Below are positions 17,957-25,329 of a DNA stretch of 64,000 nucleotides, one piece after another. Source of the DNA: Rhodococcus opacus (lineage in GTDB: Bacteria; Actinomycetota; Actinomycetes; Mycobacteriales; Mycobacteriaceae). Position 1 is the stretch's first letter, and each line of letters starts with the position of its first letter. Made by a program: the position numbers and the translations under genes. The notes beneath the pieces were generated by a model that ran no database searches, was not told the origin of the DNA, and saw nothing but the letters and a program-made list of their open reading frames with translations. The stretch spans positions 62,001-126,000 of the forward strand of contig NZ_JAAXPA010000020.1 in the NCBI RefSeq assembly GCF_012396235.1, in the 5' to 3' direction.

Positions 17957-18664
17957 TTATTCGCGGACCCGCGTCACGACTTCGTTCAGCGGTGCCCGCG
18001 CAGTGCGGTAGTTGTTGGCCGGGTGGTCGGTGTCGGCGAAGCCGAACGAGATGCCGACCAGGATCTTTCGATCCGCCGGGATGTCGAAGTGCTCGCGGAT
18101 GAGGGGGGAATGGCTGGCGAGCGCGGCCTGGGGAATTGCTCCGAGCCCGAGGCTCCGTGCCGCGAGTAGGAACGTGCCCACGTACAGGCCGGTGTCGACA
18201 GCCCCGTATGCCCCGTGCACCGCGTCTGTGGTGATGATCGCGACGTGCGGCGCGCCGAAGAAGCGAAAGTTCTCGAATGCCTGGCGGGCGGACGCTTCGC
18301 GGTCGCCGCGCTCCACGCCGACGGCCTGATACAGCTGCCAACCGCTGGCGCGTCGCCGCTCACGGTAGACGCCGCGGTACTCGGCTGGGGCATCGAAGTC
18401 GAACTTGGGCTGGTTGTTTCGTGCGCTGTTCGTCATTGCCTCGCGGAAGCGTTCCGTGGCCTCCCCGCTGGTCACGATGACCTGCCATGGCTGCGTATTG
18501 CACCACGATGCCGATCGTTGCGCGATGGTGAGTAGGCGATCGATCGTTTCTTCGGGAACCGGACGGTCCTGGTAGGCGCGGCAACTCCATCGGGTGGCCA
18601 GAAGATGCTCCAGGACGGTGGCCTCGTCCGTCGGGGCGGTGGTGATATCGGCTGACGCGGTCAT
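17957..18664 (-). CDS. Nitroreductase family protein
   Basis: A 235-residue FMN-dependent nitroreductase-like protein. The N-terminal FMN/substrate motif RWSCRAYQDRPVPEETIDRL is followed by RSASWCNTQPWQVIV. The second motif, AAYAVDTGL-like GAYGAVDTGLYVGTFLLAAR, leads to GLGAIPQAALA. I chose the ATG at 18664; an ATG six codons upstream (18682) is possible, but it sits in the AT-rich presumed promoter (TATACATTATG). The physiological substrate is unknown. It is transcribed apart from the MFS-TetR operon. Confidence 0.9.
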   Translation of the reverse strand: MTASADITTAPTDEATVLEHLLATRWSCRAYQDRPVPEETIDRLLTIAQRSASWCNTQPWQVIVTSGEATERFREAMTNSARNNQPKFDFDAPAEYRGVYRERRRASGWQLYQAVGVERGDREASARQAFENFRFFGAPHVAIITTDAVHGAYGAVDTGLYVGTFLLAARSLGLGAIPQAALASHSPLIREHFDIPADRKILVGISFGFADTDHPANNYRTARAPLNEVVTRVRE

Positions 18665-18807
18665 GTTCGCAACATAGCACATAATGTATAAAATTGATTC
18701 GACTCGATGCCGGGTTCTCGGTCATCGAGAAGTCACGGGTGGGACGGGCCGCGACGTGGTAGAGGAATCATTGAGGCAACTCGGAAGCTGGAGTGGCGAT
18801 GCCGAGA

Positions 18808-18844
18808 CCTCCCGGGCCACTGGGGATTCCAGAGGCCCGGGAGG
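18808..18844. terminator. Stem-loop downstream of the hydrolase remnant
   Basis: CCTCCCGGGCC (18808-18818) and GGCCCGGGAGG (18834-18844) form a perfect 11-bp stem with a 15-nt loop. It lies 15 bp beyond the stop of the truncated hydrolase on the minus strand. It fits a transcription terminator without a T-tract, as is common in actinobacteria. Confidence 0.6.
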
Positions 18845-18859
18845 ACCGCATCGGGCTGG

Positions 18860-19291
18860 TCAGTTCCCTTCGCAGTGAGCCCCCAGGTTCTCCCGGAAAA
18901 ACGGGGTAGCTTCCGCCACGGCGTGGTCGACGTACTTCGGCACGTCGTAGAAGTCCATGTGGGCGCCCCCCTCGACGACCACCAGCTTCTTTGGGCTGCG
19001 GACCCGGCCGTGCAGTTCGGTGGACATCCACAGTGAACCGGCTTCGCTGCCCGCGACGATCAGCAGCGGTGCGGTGAACAGGTCCTCGACCAGATGGAAC
19101 GCGTCGAACGTGAAGATCCGCGAGATACTCTTGGCGAACAGCTGCTTGTTCTTCGCGTTCGGGTGCTGCGCCCGCGGCGTGAGGTAGTAGTCGTGCGCCT
19201 CGACCAGGTCGCGCGGGGTGTTTTCGTCCGGCTGCTCCGGAACGTACGGGATGTACGCAGGGTCCGCCCCTTGGGCCTCGGCGGTCCTTCG
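18860..19291 (-). pseudogene. 5'-truncated alpha/beta hydrolase (dienelactone-hydrolase-like)
   Basis: The last about 140 codons match the C-terminal part of a family of alpha/beta hydrolases. Visible are ADPAYIPYVPEQPDENTPRD, then FDAFHLVEDLFTAPLLIVAG and VVVEGGAHMDFYDVPKYVD, which carries the catalytic-His region (GGAHMDFYD). The N-terminal half with the nucleophile elbow is absent. The open frame continues to an ATG at 19411, but those about 45 codons are arginine/proline-rich and unrelated. I treat it as a remnant. A short functional protein seems unlikely without the nucleophile. Confidence 0.7.
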
Positions 19292-19518
19292 AGTGGCGAA
19301 ACCTCGCGATGGGTGCTGCGCGCTTCCCGGACCATCATGGATCCCTCCTCGGCGCAGAATCCTATCCGGCGGGGTCGAGCGGGACGGCCGTTTCGGCGGC
19401 GGTGGGGCCAACGCTGTCGGTCCCCTATACCGAGACGCGAGTCCCAGTCACGCAAGCGGGTACCGCCATGACTATGCGCGTGGCCTTGAACATGCTGAAT
19501 GGTACGACGTTCTTGCGG

Positions 19519-20316
19519 TTACCGAAGCGTAGCAAGCGCAGTGGTCATGGTGACCGCGACGAGGAGCAGTATGTAACTGATTGCGTGCACACGGTCGGGC
19601 AGACGGGGTGGGCGCCGCCTGAGCGTGACGATCACCGGGAGTGTGCCGAGGAGGAGCGCCAGGGCCGCGGCCAGGTCGACGGAGCCGACCAGGGCGGCCC
19701 CGGCAGGCGATCCGGGACCGTGGCCGATGAGAAAGATCAGGGCCGCCGGCAGGCTGATGGCGAGGGTCAGTGGGTTTGCGAGTGCGGTGGCGACACCCAT
19801 CCCCAGTCCGGAGCGGCGCAGGAGAGGCACCGTCATGACACTGCCGCCGACGCCGAGAAATGCTGCGCTCGCGCCGATCGGTAACCCGAGCGAGGTCGGT
19901 ATGGCGAACCGTCGCCGAGAGTCGGTGTTGTGCTGCGCCGTCGGTCGGAAGAAGCCCGGTCGTACCAGGACATCAACGATCGTCCCGACGAGATAGGTGA
20001 CGAATCCCCACTGGATGATTGCGCCGGGTACGAGCCGGGCAAGCAACGCACCTACCACGCCTCCGAGACCGAGAAGTGCAAGCAGGCGACGAGAGTCACG
20101 CAAGTGACGCAGCACCGCGCCGGAGGTTGCGGACGTGGCGACGGCGGCATTCACCACCATCACCGCTGCGGATGTTGCGACTGCGACCCGGGCGGCCGAG
20201 TCGCCGAGCCCTGCTTCTGCCCACAGGACGACCGGGACGGTCACGAACCCGCCGCCGAAACCGAACAGGACGGTGGTCAACCCGGTCACGAGGCCGATGA
20301 GAACGAGAACGAACAT
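19519..20316 (-). CDS. TSUP family (TauE/SafE) membrane transporter
   Basis: A 265-residue protein with about eight hydrophobic segments in two similar halves. The repeated glycine motifs GLTTVLFGFGGGFVTVPVVL and GLPIGASAAFLGVGGSVMTV are typical of TSUP exporters of sulfite, sulfoacetate or related organosulfur anions. The ATG at 20316 starts directly before the first helix; a start 14 codons upstream is possible. It is divergent from an AraC-type regulator, which may control it. Substrate unknown. Confidence 0.9.
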   Translation of the reverse strand: MFVLVLIGLVTGLTTVLFGFGGGFVTVPVVLWAEAGLGDSAARVAVATSAAVMVVNAAVATSATSGAVLRHLRDSRRLLALLGLGGVVGALLARLVPGAIIQWGFVTYLVGTIVDVLVRPGFFRPTAQHNTDSRRRFAIPTSLGLPIGASAAFLGVGGSVMTVPLLRRSGLGMGVATALANPLTLAISLPAALIFLIGHGPGSPAGAALVGSVDLAAALALLLGTLPVIVTLRRRPPRLPDRVHAISYILLLVAVTMTTALATLR

Positions 20317-20407
20317 ATCCACTCGGTCCAGTTCACCGTATCGGTGTAGCGGCGACAATCGAATATCAGTCGATTTCTTTCGAGAATCAGCCGGTAGGTT
20401 GGGTGTC

Positions 20408-21190
20408 GTGAGAAATGTCCCGCTCGGCGACGTCGACCGTATCGAGCGGGACGTGCTCCCGATCGCGACCGACTATCCGGCCGGCGTCGTGCTGGACTGG
20501 CACGAACACCGTCGTGCGCAATTCCTGTACGGAGCTACAGGAACAATGGTTGTCGAGACAGACAACGGCACCTGGACGGTCCCCACCGCGCAGGGTGTCA
20601 TGATTCCTCCCGCCACAGGGCATCGGGTGCGGATGCTCGGCGTGAGTACAAGCAGTCTCTACATCGAACCAGCTGCGGTGCCGTGGTGGCCCACGGTGTG
20701 CGTCGTGGTCGAAGTGTCATCGCTGCTCCGCGAATTGCTGCTCGTCGCCGCCGATCTACCCGCCGAGTACGACCGCGACGGTCGGGAGGGTGCCATCGCG
20801 GCACTGCTGCTGTTCGAGCTGGCAACTCTCAGGTCGCTGCCCCTGCACCTGACGCTGCCCACGTCGGCCGACCTGGTCGCGTTGTGCCGTTCCTATCTCG
20901 GCAAGCCGGAGGTCGGCGTGACGAATGCCGAGTGGGCAGGCCGAGTGGCGATGAGCGAACGCGCCTTCACCCGGCGATTCCTAGGCGAGGTGGGGATCAG
21001 TCCGGCGGCTTGGCGCCTACGGGCCCGGTTGCTGGCCGCCATCCCGATGCTGCGCTCGCAGGCGGTGACTCGGGTCGCCTCGACCCTCGGTTACGCATCT
21101 CCGGCAGCTTTCTCCTTCGCCTTCAGCCGCGAGTTCGGAATGCCGCCGTCCGTGTCGGGTCGCCGCGAAGACGGTTCCGCGAACCGCTGA
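20408..21190 (+). CDS. AraC family transcriptional regulator
   Basis: A 260-residue regulator with an N-terminal cupin-type sensing domain (DWHEHRRAQFLYGATGTMVV) and a C-terminal double helix-turn-helix (WAGRVAMSERAFTRRFLGEV and VASTLGYASPAAFSFAFSRE). The GTG at 20408 gives the usual short N-terminus. The open frame runs further upstream but into the opposite gene. The gene is divergent from the TSUP transporter with about 90 bp between them, so it probably controls that gene. Confidence 0.9.
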   Translation: MRNVPLGDVDRIERDVLPIATDYPAGVVLDWHEHRRAQFLYGATGTMVVETDNGTWTVPTAQGVMIPPATGHRVRMLGVSTSSLYIEPAAVPWWPTVCVVVEVSSLLRELLLVAADLPAEYDRDGREGAIAALLLFELATLRSLPLHLTLPTSADLVALCRSYLGKPEVGVTNAEWAGRVAMSERAFTRRFLGEVGISPAAWRLRARLLAAIPMLRSQAVTRVASTLGYASPAAFSFAFSREFGMPPSVSGRREDGSANR

Positions 21191-21237
21191 GTGGCGGGGC
21201 CCCGGCGGAGAAAGCAGCCGACCGGCGACGATGGTTG

Positions 21238-21444
21238 TCACATACTGTCGAAGATGCGTTGTTCCGGTACGCCGGCGTTCTGTGCTGCGGTAACGGCGTC
21301 GAGGAGGTCGTCGGTGAGCTGCTCGAAGGTGGCCGATCGGACCCGTTCGGGTGGTCGGTCGCTCGGGTGGGTGGTCAGAAAGCTGTCCAGCATGGCGCAG
21401 GTGTCGCGTACGTGTTCGAGCGCCCGGCGCTGGTCGTTGTTCAT
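21238..21444 (-). CDS. Small hypothetical protein (68 aa), second of a pair
   Basis: I do not recognise this family. The 68-residue protein MNNDQRRALEHVRDTCAMLD.. ends with FEQLTDDLLDAVTAAQNAG. This tail resembles that of the preceding gene (YKRLTHDLLRAVDHARS), so the two may be distant paralogues. The ATG overlaps the upstream stop as ATGA (21441-21444), which indicates coupled translation. No membrane segment or signal peptide is visible, and the protein is predicted to be helical and soluble. Confidence 0.6.
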   Translation of the reverse strand: MNNDQRRALEHVRDTCAMLDSFLTTHPSDRPPERVRSATFEQLTDDLLDAVTAAQNAGVPEQRIFDSM

Positions 21445-21677
21445 CGACGGTCCGGGGTTGGCGTCTCGTGCGGCGCCCTGGGCGAGCGAGCGTGGTCGAC
21501 CGCCCTCAGCAGGTCGTGCGTGAGTCGCTTGTAGGTGGTGAGCCATCGGTGGTCGACGGGTTCGTCGCGCAGATACGCCGTCAGGGCGGTGGTGTTGTCG
21601 CCGGTATCCAACCATCGGCGTAGGTCGGTGGTGCGATCCTGGACGTGCTGTAACAAAGTGTGTGGCGAAACGGGCAT
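21441..21677 (-). CDS. Small hypothetical protein (78 aa), first of a pair
   Basis: I do not recognise this family. The 78-residue protein starts MPVSPHTLLQHVQDRTTDLR and is preceded by the strong site GGAGGAG seven bases before the ATG, which decides the start. It is helical, charged and soluble in character. It overlaps the next small gene by 4 bp. No transcription unit partner is seen upstream; the 300 bp between it and the ChaB gene hold no other supported gene. Confidence 0.6.
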   Translation of the reverse strand: MPVSPHTLLQHVQDRTTDLRRWLDTGDNTTALTAYLRDEPVDHRWLTTYKRLTHDLLRAVDHARSPRAPHETPTPDRR

Positions 21678-21980
21678 CGAGTCTCCTCCGGTGTGGACTT
21701 CCCTTCGGCGAGAATGAATTTGGCGTTGCTGTGTGTTTTCCGAGGTCATTGTTACCCATACCGGTGCCCGGTGCCAGGTGTTCGCCGGTCTACACCCTTG
21801 GCAGGTCACTGCGGAGACCCACCTGAATGCCTGTGATCGCCGGTGCGGGGTTCCGTGCGTAGGTCGTGCCTGCGCCCGGCTGCCGACATCGGAAAACCCG
21901 GTCAACCCGGTACCGCCGCGGGGGTCCCGGGCGGACAATCGAGGGGTACATCACGGCCATGACCGAGAAGGAGTGGAGCG

Positions 21981-22169
21981 GTGAACCGAACCGAGCTGCC
22001 ACAGACACTGCGGCGATCGTCGAAGGAGGTGCAGGCGGCCTTCGCGACGGCCCATGAGATGGCCGTTCGGCGGTACGGCGAGGGCGAGGAGGCCCAGCGA
22101 GCGGCGTACGGGGAGCTCAAACAGAGTTACGAGCTCGTCACCGATCACTGGGTGCCCAAGCAGGACTGA
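21981..22169 (+). CDS. ChaB family protein
   Basis: A 62-residue protein, MNRTELPQTLRRSSKEVQAA and then FATAHEMAVRRYGEGEEAQRAAYGELKQSYE. It matches the small ChaB domain (LP..v...lP.haq..f..A...a...y.....a...AW..vk). ChaB was named as a regulator of the ChaA cation antiporter, but its role elsewhere is unclear. The start is GTG at 21981, with AAGGAGTGGA upstream. It stands alone here, with no chaA nearby. Confidence 0.75.
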   Translation: MNRTELPQTLRRSSKEVQAAFATAHEMAVRRYGEGEEAQRAAYGELKQSYELVTDHWVPKQD

Positions 22170-22287
22170 TTCTGTCGGTGCCGCACTGGTCGCCATCGCG
22201 GTCAGCAAAGGAACGAGTGCGACACGAGTCGACAACGTCGACCGGAAATGCCGCCTGTTCCCGCGCCGGGCTAGGACAATTCCCAGG

Positions 22288-22716
22288 ATGAGCACTCCCG
22301 ACGACTGGAACGCGAACATCATTGCCGAATTCCGGGCACACCAGGGCCGAGTGGGTGGCCCATTCGAGGGCGCCCCGGTGGTGCTGGTTCACCACCGGGG
22401 CCGTAAGACTGGGCGCGATCGCGTGAGCCCGATGATGTATCTACCCGATGAGCAAGGTCCGGACACTATCTACGTCTTCGCTTCCAAGGCCGGTGCCCCG
22501 ACCAATCCCGACTGGTACTACAACCTCGTCACCGCAGGCAAGGCAGAGGTCGAACGGGGCACCGAGCAGTTCCCGGTGACTGTCGTCGAGGTGACCGGTG
22601 ACGAACGGGATAGGATCTTCGCCGAGCAGGCGCGCCGGTATCCCGGCTTTGCGGAGTACGCGGAGAAGACCGCGGGCATCCGGACGATCCCTGTGCTGGC
22701 GCTGCGCCGCGGGTGA
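22288..22716 (+). CDS. Deazaflavin (F420)-dependent nitroreductase family protein (DDN-like)
   Basis: A 142-residue split-barrel protein of the actinobacterial DDN/FDOR-A group. Its signature is FRAHQGRVGGPFEGAPVVLV, then HHRGRKTGRDRVSPMMYLPD and NPDWYYNLVTAGKAEVERGT, where the GRKTG loop and PDWYYNL segment bind F420. Members use reduced F420 to reduce quinones, enones or nitro compounds. Which substrate applies here is unknown. The ATG at 22288 is preceded by CCCAGG. It is transcribed towards the TetR gene at 22754 (convergent). Confidence 0.9.
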   Translation: MSTPDDWNANIIAEFRAHQGRVGGPFEGAPVVLVHHRGRKTGRDRVSPMMYLPDEQGPDTIYVFASKAGAPTNPDWYYNLVTAGKAEVERGTEQFPVTVVEVTGDERDRIFAEQARRYPGFAEYAEKTAGIRTIPVLALRRG

Positions 22717-22753
22717 CCTCCATCAGATCGGGGCACGTTGCTGTCGAGCGTGG

Positions 22754-23578
22754 TCAGTCGGGGCGTGATTCGTCGAGCAGTCGTTCGAGGTAGTTCAGGT
22801 CCTGGCGGAGCATGGCGATCGCTCGCGCCGGACCTTCCGGGGTCGCCGACTGCGGGTCCTGGTGGACCAGCGAGCGTACTGCCATGTCCGCAAGTTGCGT
22901 GGCGATGACTCGGTCGTCGACTGCGTTTCCCGGCTGATGCCACCAGGCGATCCAGTTGAGCATGCCGATGACGGCCAAGGCCGCGGTTCGCGGGTCGACC
23001 GGTCGCATCTCGCCGGTGCGGATACCGTCTTCGACGACCTGGATGAATTCCTTCAGCACGTGTCGACGGCTCTGCTCGTAGTTGCGCGAGATGTCTTCGG
23101 GTAGTTCGGCTTCCGAACGGACGATCAACTGGAATCGATCTGGGGCCTGCGCCTGATGCAGTGCGATGGCGGTGGCCATCTCGCGGAGCTTTTCCGTCGG
23201 ACCCAGATCGGTGCGCTCGTTGATGGTATGCAGCAATGCGGCCGGTGTCTCAGTGCTCTCGCTGACCAGGCGGGAGAGGAGCTCGTCCTTGTTGGCCACG
23301 TAGTGATAGAGCGCCGGCCGTGTCAGGCCGGTTGCGTCGGCGATGTCCTGCAGTGTGGTGCTCGCGAATCCTCGTTCGGCAAACAGTCGAGTGGCTTGCT
23401 CGATGATCTGCTTTTCCACCAGCTCACGGCGAGGGTTGCTGCGGATGCCCGCGCTTTCGGTCGCAGCCTGATCGGTGGAACGGGATTTGCCCCGGCCTCG
23501 GGGTCGGCGCTCGTTCGCGGCCTCCTCGCTTGTCATGTCCGAAGGATAACCGGCGCCGGTCACCGGTCGCGTACTCAT
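22754..23578 (-). CDS. TetR family transcriptional regulator
   Basis: A TetR regulator of 274 residues, or 260 if the second ATG at 23536 is used. A charged 45-residue N-terminal extension precedes the helix-turn-helix (LFAERGFASTTLQDIADATG, then LTRPALYHYVANKDELLSRL). The first ATG overlaps the stop of the FAD monooxygenase (ATGA), which favours 23578. Because it is cotranscribed with the monooxygenase, it is the best candidate to bind the element GTMGAATAMTYGAC found in the promoters at 25191, 31582 and 31932. Confidence 0.9.
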   Translation of the reverse strand: MSTRPVTGAGYPSDMTSEEAANERRPRGRGKSRSTDQAATESAGIRSNPRRELVEKQIIEQATRLFAERGFASTTLQDIADATGLTRPALYHYVANKDELLSRLVSESTETPAALLHTINERTDLGPTEKLREMATAIALHQAQAPDRFQLIVRSEAELPEDISRNYEQSRRHVLKEFIQVVEDGIRTGEMRPVDPRTAALAVIGMLNWIAWWHQPGNAVDDRVIATQLADMAVRSLVHQDPQSATPEGPARAIAMLRQDLNYLERLLDESRPD

Positions 23579-25158
23579 GTCGAGACCCGCAACCCGGAAA
23601 GCGCCGGATCAGCGTCCGACGTCGCCGGATCACGGAAGAACGCGAGGTGCATCCGTACGCTGGCCAAACCTGCTGCGACATCTGCGCGGCAGGAAGTGGG
23701 GGCCTCGACGACGACGACTGCGTCCGTGTGGTGACCGAGACGTTCGGCGAAATCGAGCCTGCTGAGCAGCGATGAGCGGGTGGATGGGCCGGTGAGCCAG
23801 AGAGTTCGCGCGGTTGGTGCAGTCTCGACGAGTGCGGTGGCCTCCGGGCCCCACGCGGAGTCGAAGTCGATGTCGAGCACTGTGGTGGTGGTGGCATCGC
23901 GCAGGTCCGCCGGTGCGATCCGATGCTCGAATCGGCAGTCACCGTGGTCGAGGGGTTGCCCGATTGTCCAGTCCGTGATGTCCGTGTCGGGGATCGCGTC
24001 GGCAGGCACGTCCGCGTAGCTCGCCAGGCCCTTCCGCACGAGCGTGGGCGCGGTGTCGTGGAATCGGTTGAGGCTGACCTTTCCGGCGCGGGTCATGTAG
24101 GCGATGAGCAGCTGTTCGACCGGAAGTGCCATCCTCTGGGGGAAGGACTCCCACCAGAGTTCGCTGCGGTGCGCGATGCGCTGGAGGTATTCGACGGCGG
24201 GGCGGCGAGCCTGTTCGTAGTCCGCGAGCGCGTCGTCGATGTTCGGGGAGGCGGTGAGGGCATGGTCGAGTGCGATGGCGTCTTCCATGGCGAGCTTGGT
24301 GCCTGAGCCGATGGAGTAGTGCGCGGTGTGGGCGGCGTCGCCGAGGAGTACGACGTTGCCGCTGTGCCAGTGCTCGCACGAAATGGTGCGAAAGCGCGTC
24401 CACCGGGTGCGGTTTCCGATCAGCCGGTGGTGTTGGAGGGTGTCGGCGAACGCGTCCTGCAGGTACTCGAGGGCGAACCCGTCGCTGTCGGTGGGGGCGG
24501 TCCGGTCGGTGGAGACATCGAATCCTGCCCGCCGCCATGTTTCCTCGTCGGTTTCGATGAGGAAGGTGCTGCGGTCCGCGGCGTACGGGTAGGCGTGCGC
24601 GACGAAGGTGCCGTGCTCGGTGGTGACCGGAACGAAGATGGCGCTGGGGAGCGCGAAGTCGGTTCCACACCACAGGTAGAGGCCGGCGCCGGTGTCAATG
24701 CGGGGCCCGAAGGTGTCGGACATCTGCGTGCGGGTTGCGCTGTTGATGCCGTCGGCGGCGATGATCAGGTCCGCATCGAGCTCTGGTGCTTCACGCCGTT
24801 CGCCGAAATGTATATGCACCCCGGCGTTCTGGGCTTGTTGCTGGAGGACGGCGAGCAAGGTGGTGCGTGCGATAGCGAGGAGATCACCGTGTGCCAGCCG
24901 GGCGATCTGATCGCCGACCTGCATCGACATTTCGTGGGCGTGCGCGGCCGCCACAATGGCTTCGAGCGATGCCGGGTCGGCTTCCCGCAGGTTCCGCTGG
25001 GTGCGAGACGCCAGGCCGACGCCGAAACCGAATGTCTGATCCGGGGGGCTCTGTTCGTAGACGGTCACCTCGGCATTCGGATGGCTGCGTTTGATCAGCC
25101 TTGCGGCATAGAGGCCGCCCGGTCCACCGCCCAGTACTGCTACTCGCTCGAGATTCAT
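23575..25158 (-). CDS. FAD-dependent aromatic (aryl-CoA type) monooxygenase
   Basis: A 527-residue group A flavoprotein monooxygenase. The FAD dinucleotide fold (VAVLGGGPGGLYAARLIKRS) is at the N-terminus. DLIIAADGINSATRTQ and VVLLGDAAHTAHYSIGSGTK supply the other flavin motifs. The combination PPDQTFGFGVGL.....NLREADP and HTAHYSIGSGTKLAMEDAI resembles the monooxygenase domain of salicylyl-CoA 5-hydroxylase and anthraniloyl-CoA monooxygenase more than simple phenol hydroxylases. Those enzymes are often fused to a second domain that is absent here. The nearby AMP-ligase could supply the aryl-CoA substrate. The ATG at 25158 follows a purine-rich site. Confidence 0.85.
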   Translation of the reverse strand: MNLERVAVLGGGPGGLYAARLIKRSHPNAEVTVYEQSPPDQTFGFGVGLASRTQRNLREADPASLEAIVAAAHAHEMSMQVGDQIARLAHGDLLAIARTTLLAVLQQQAQNAGVHIHFGERREAPELDADLIIAADGINSATRTQMSDTFGPRIDTGAGLYLWCGTDFALPSAIFVPVTTEHGTFVAHAYPYAADRSTFLIETDEETWRRAGFDVSTDRTAPTDSDGFALEYLQDAFADTLQHHRLIGNRTRWTRFRTISCEHWHSGNVVLLGDAAHTAHYSIGSGTKLAMEDAIALDHALTASPNIDDALADYEQARRPAVEYLQRIAHRSELWWESFPQRMALPVEQLLIAYMTRAGKVSLNRFHDTAPTLVRKGLASYADVPADAIPDTDITDWTIGQPLDHGDCRFEHRIAPADLRDATTTTVLDIDFDSAWGPEATALVETAPTARTLWLTGPSTRSSLLSRLDFAERLGHHTDAVVVVEAPTSCRADVAAGLASVRMHLAFFRDPATSDADPALSGLRVST

Positions 25159-25186
25159 GACGAACTCCACTCTCTGTGACGTACAT

Positions 25187-25219
25187 GTCAATTATTCTAC
25201 GTATACGTCGAAAGGTCAA
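25187..25219 (-). promoter_or_regulatory. Promoter and operator of the monooxygenase-TetR operon
   Basis: On the minus strand: TTGACC (25219-25214), a 17-bp spacer and AATAAT (25196-25191). The -10 lies inside GTAGAATAATTGAC (25200-25187), which matches the elements at 31583-31596 and 31951-31964 in 11 of 14 positions. Palindromes ACGTATACGT (25199-25208) and TGACGTACATGTCA (25177-25190) overlap it. Confidence 0.6.
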
Positions 25220-25329
25220 CTTGGTTGTCTCCGTGAGGGGACAGGGAATCGGCCGCCGCGTTCACGGACTTCGGGGCATGCCCGGTCAGGCATGCCCCGA
25301 AGGTGTTGAGGTGCGGTGGAACTACCGAT

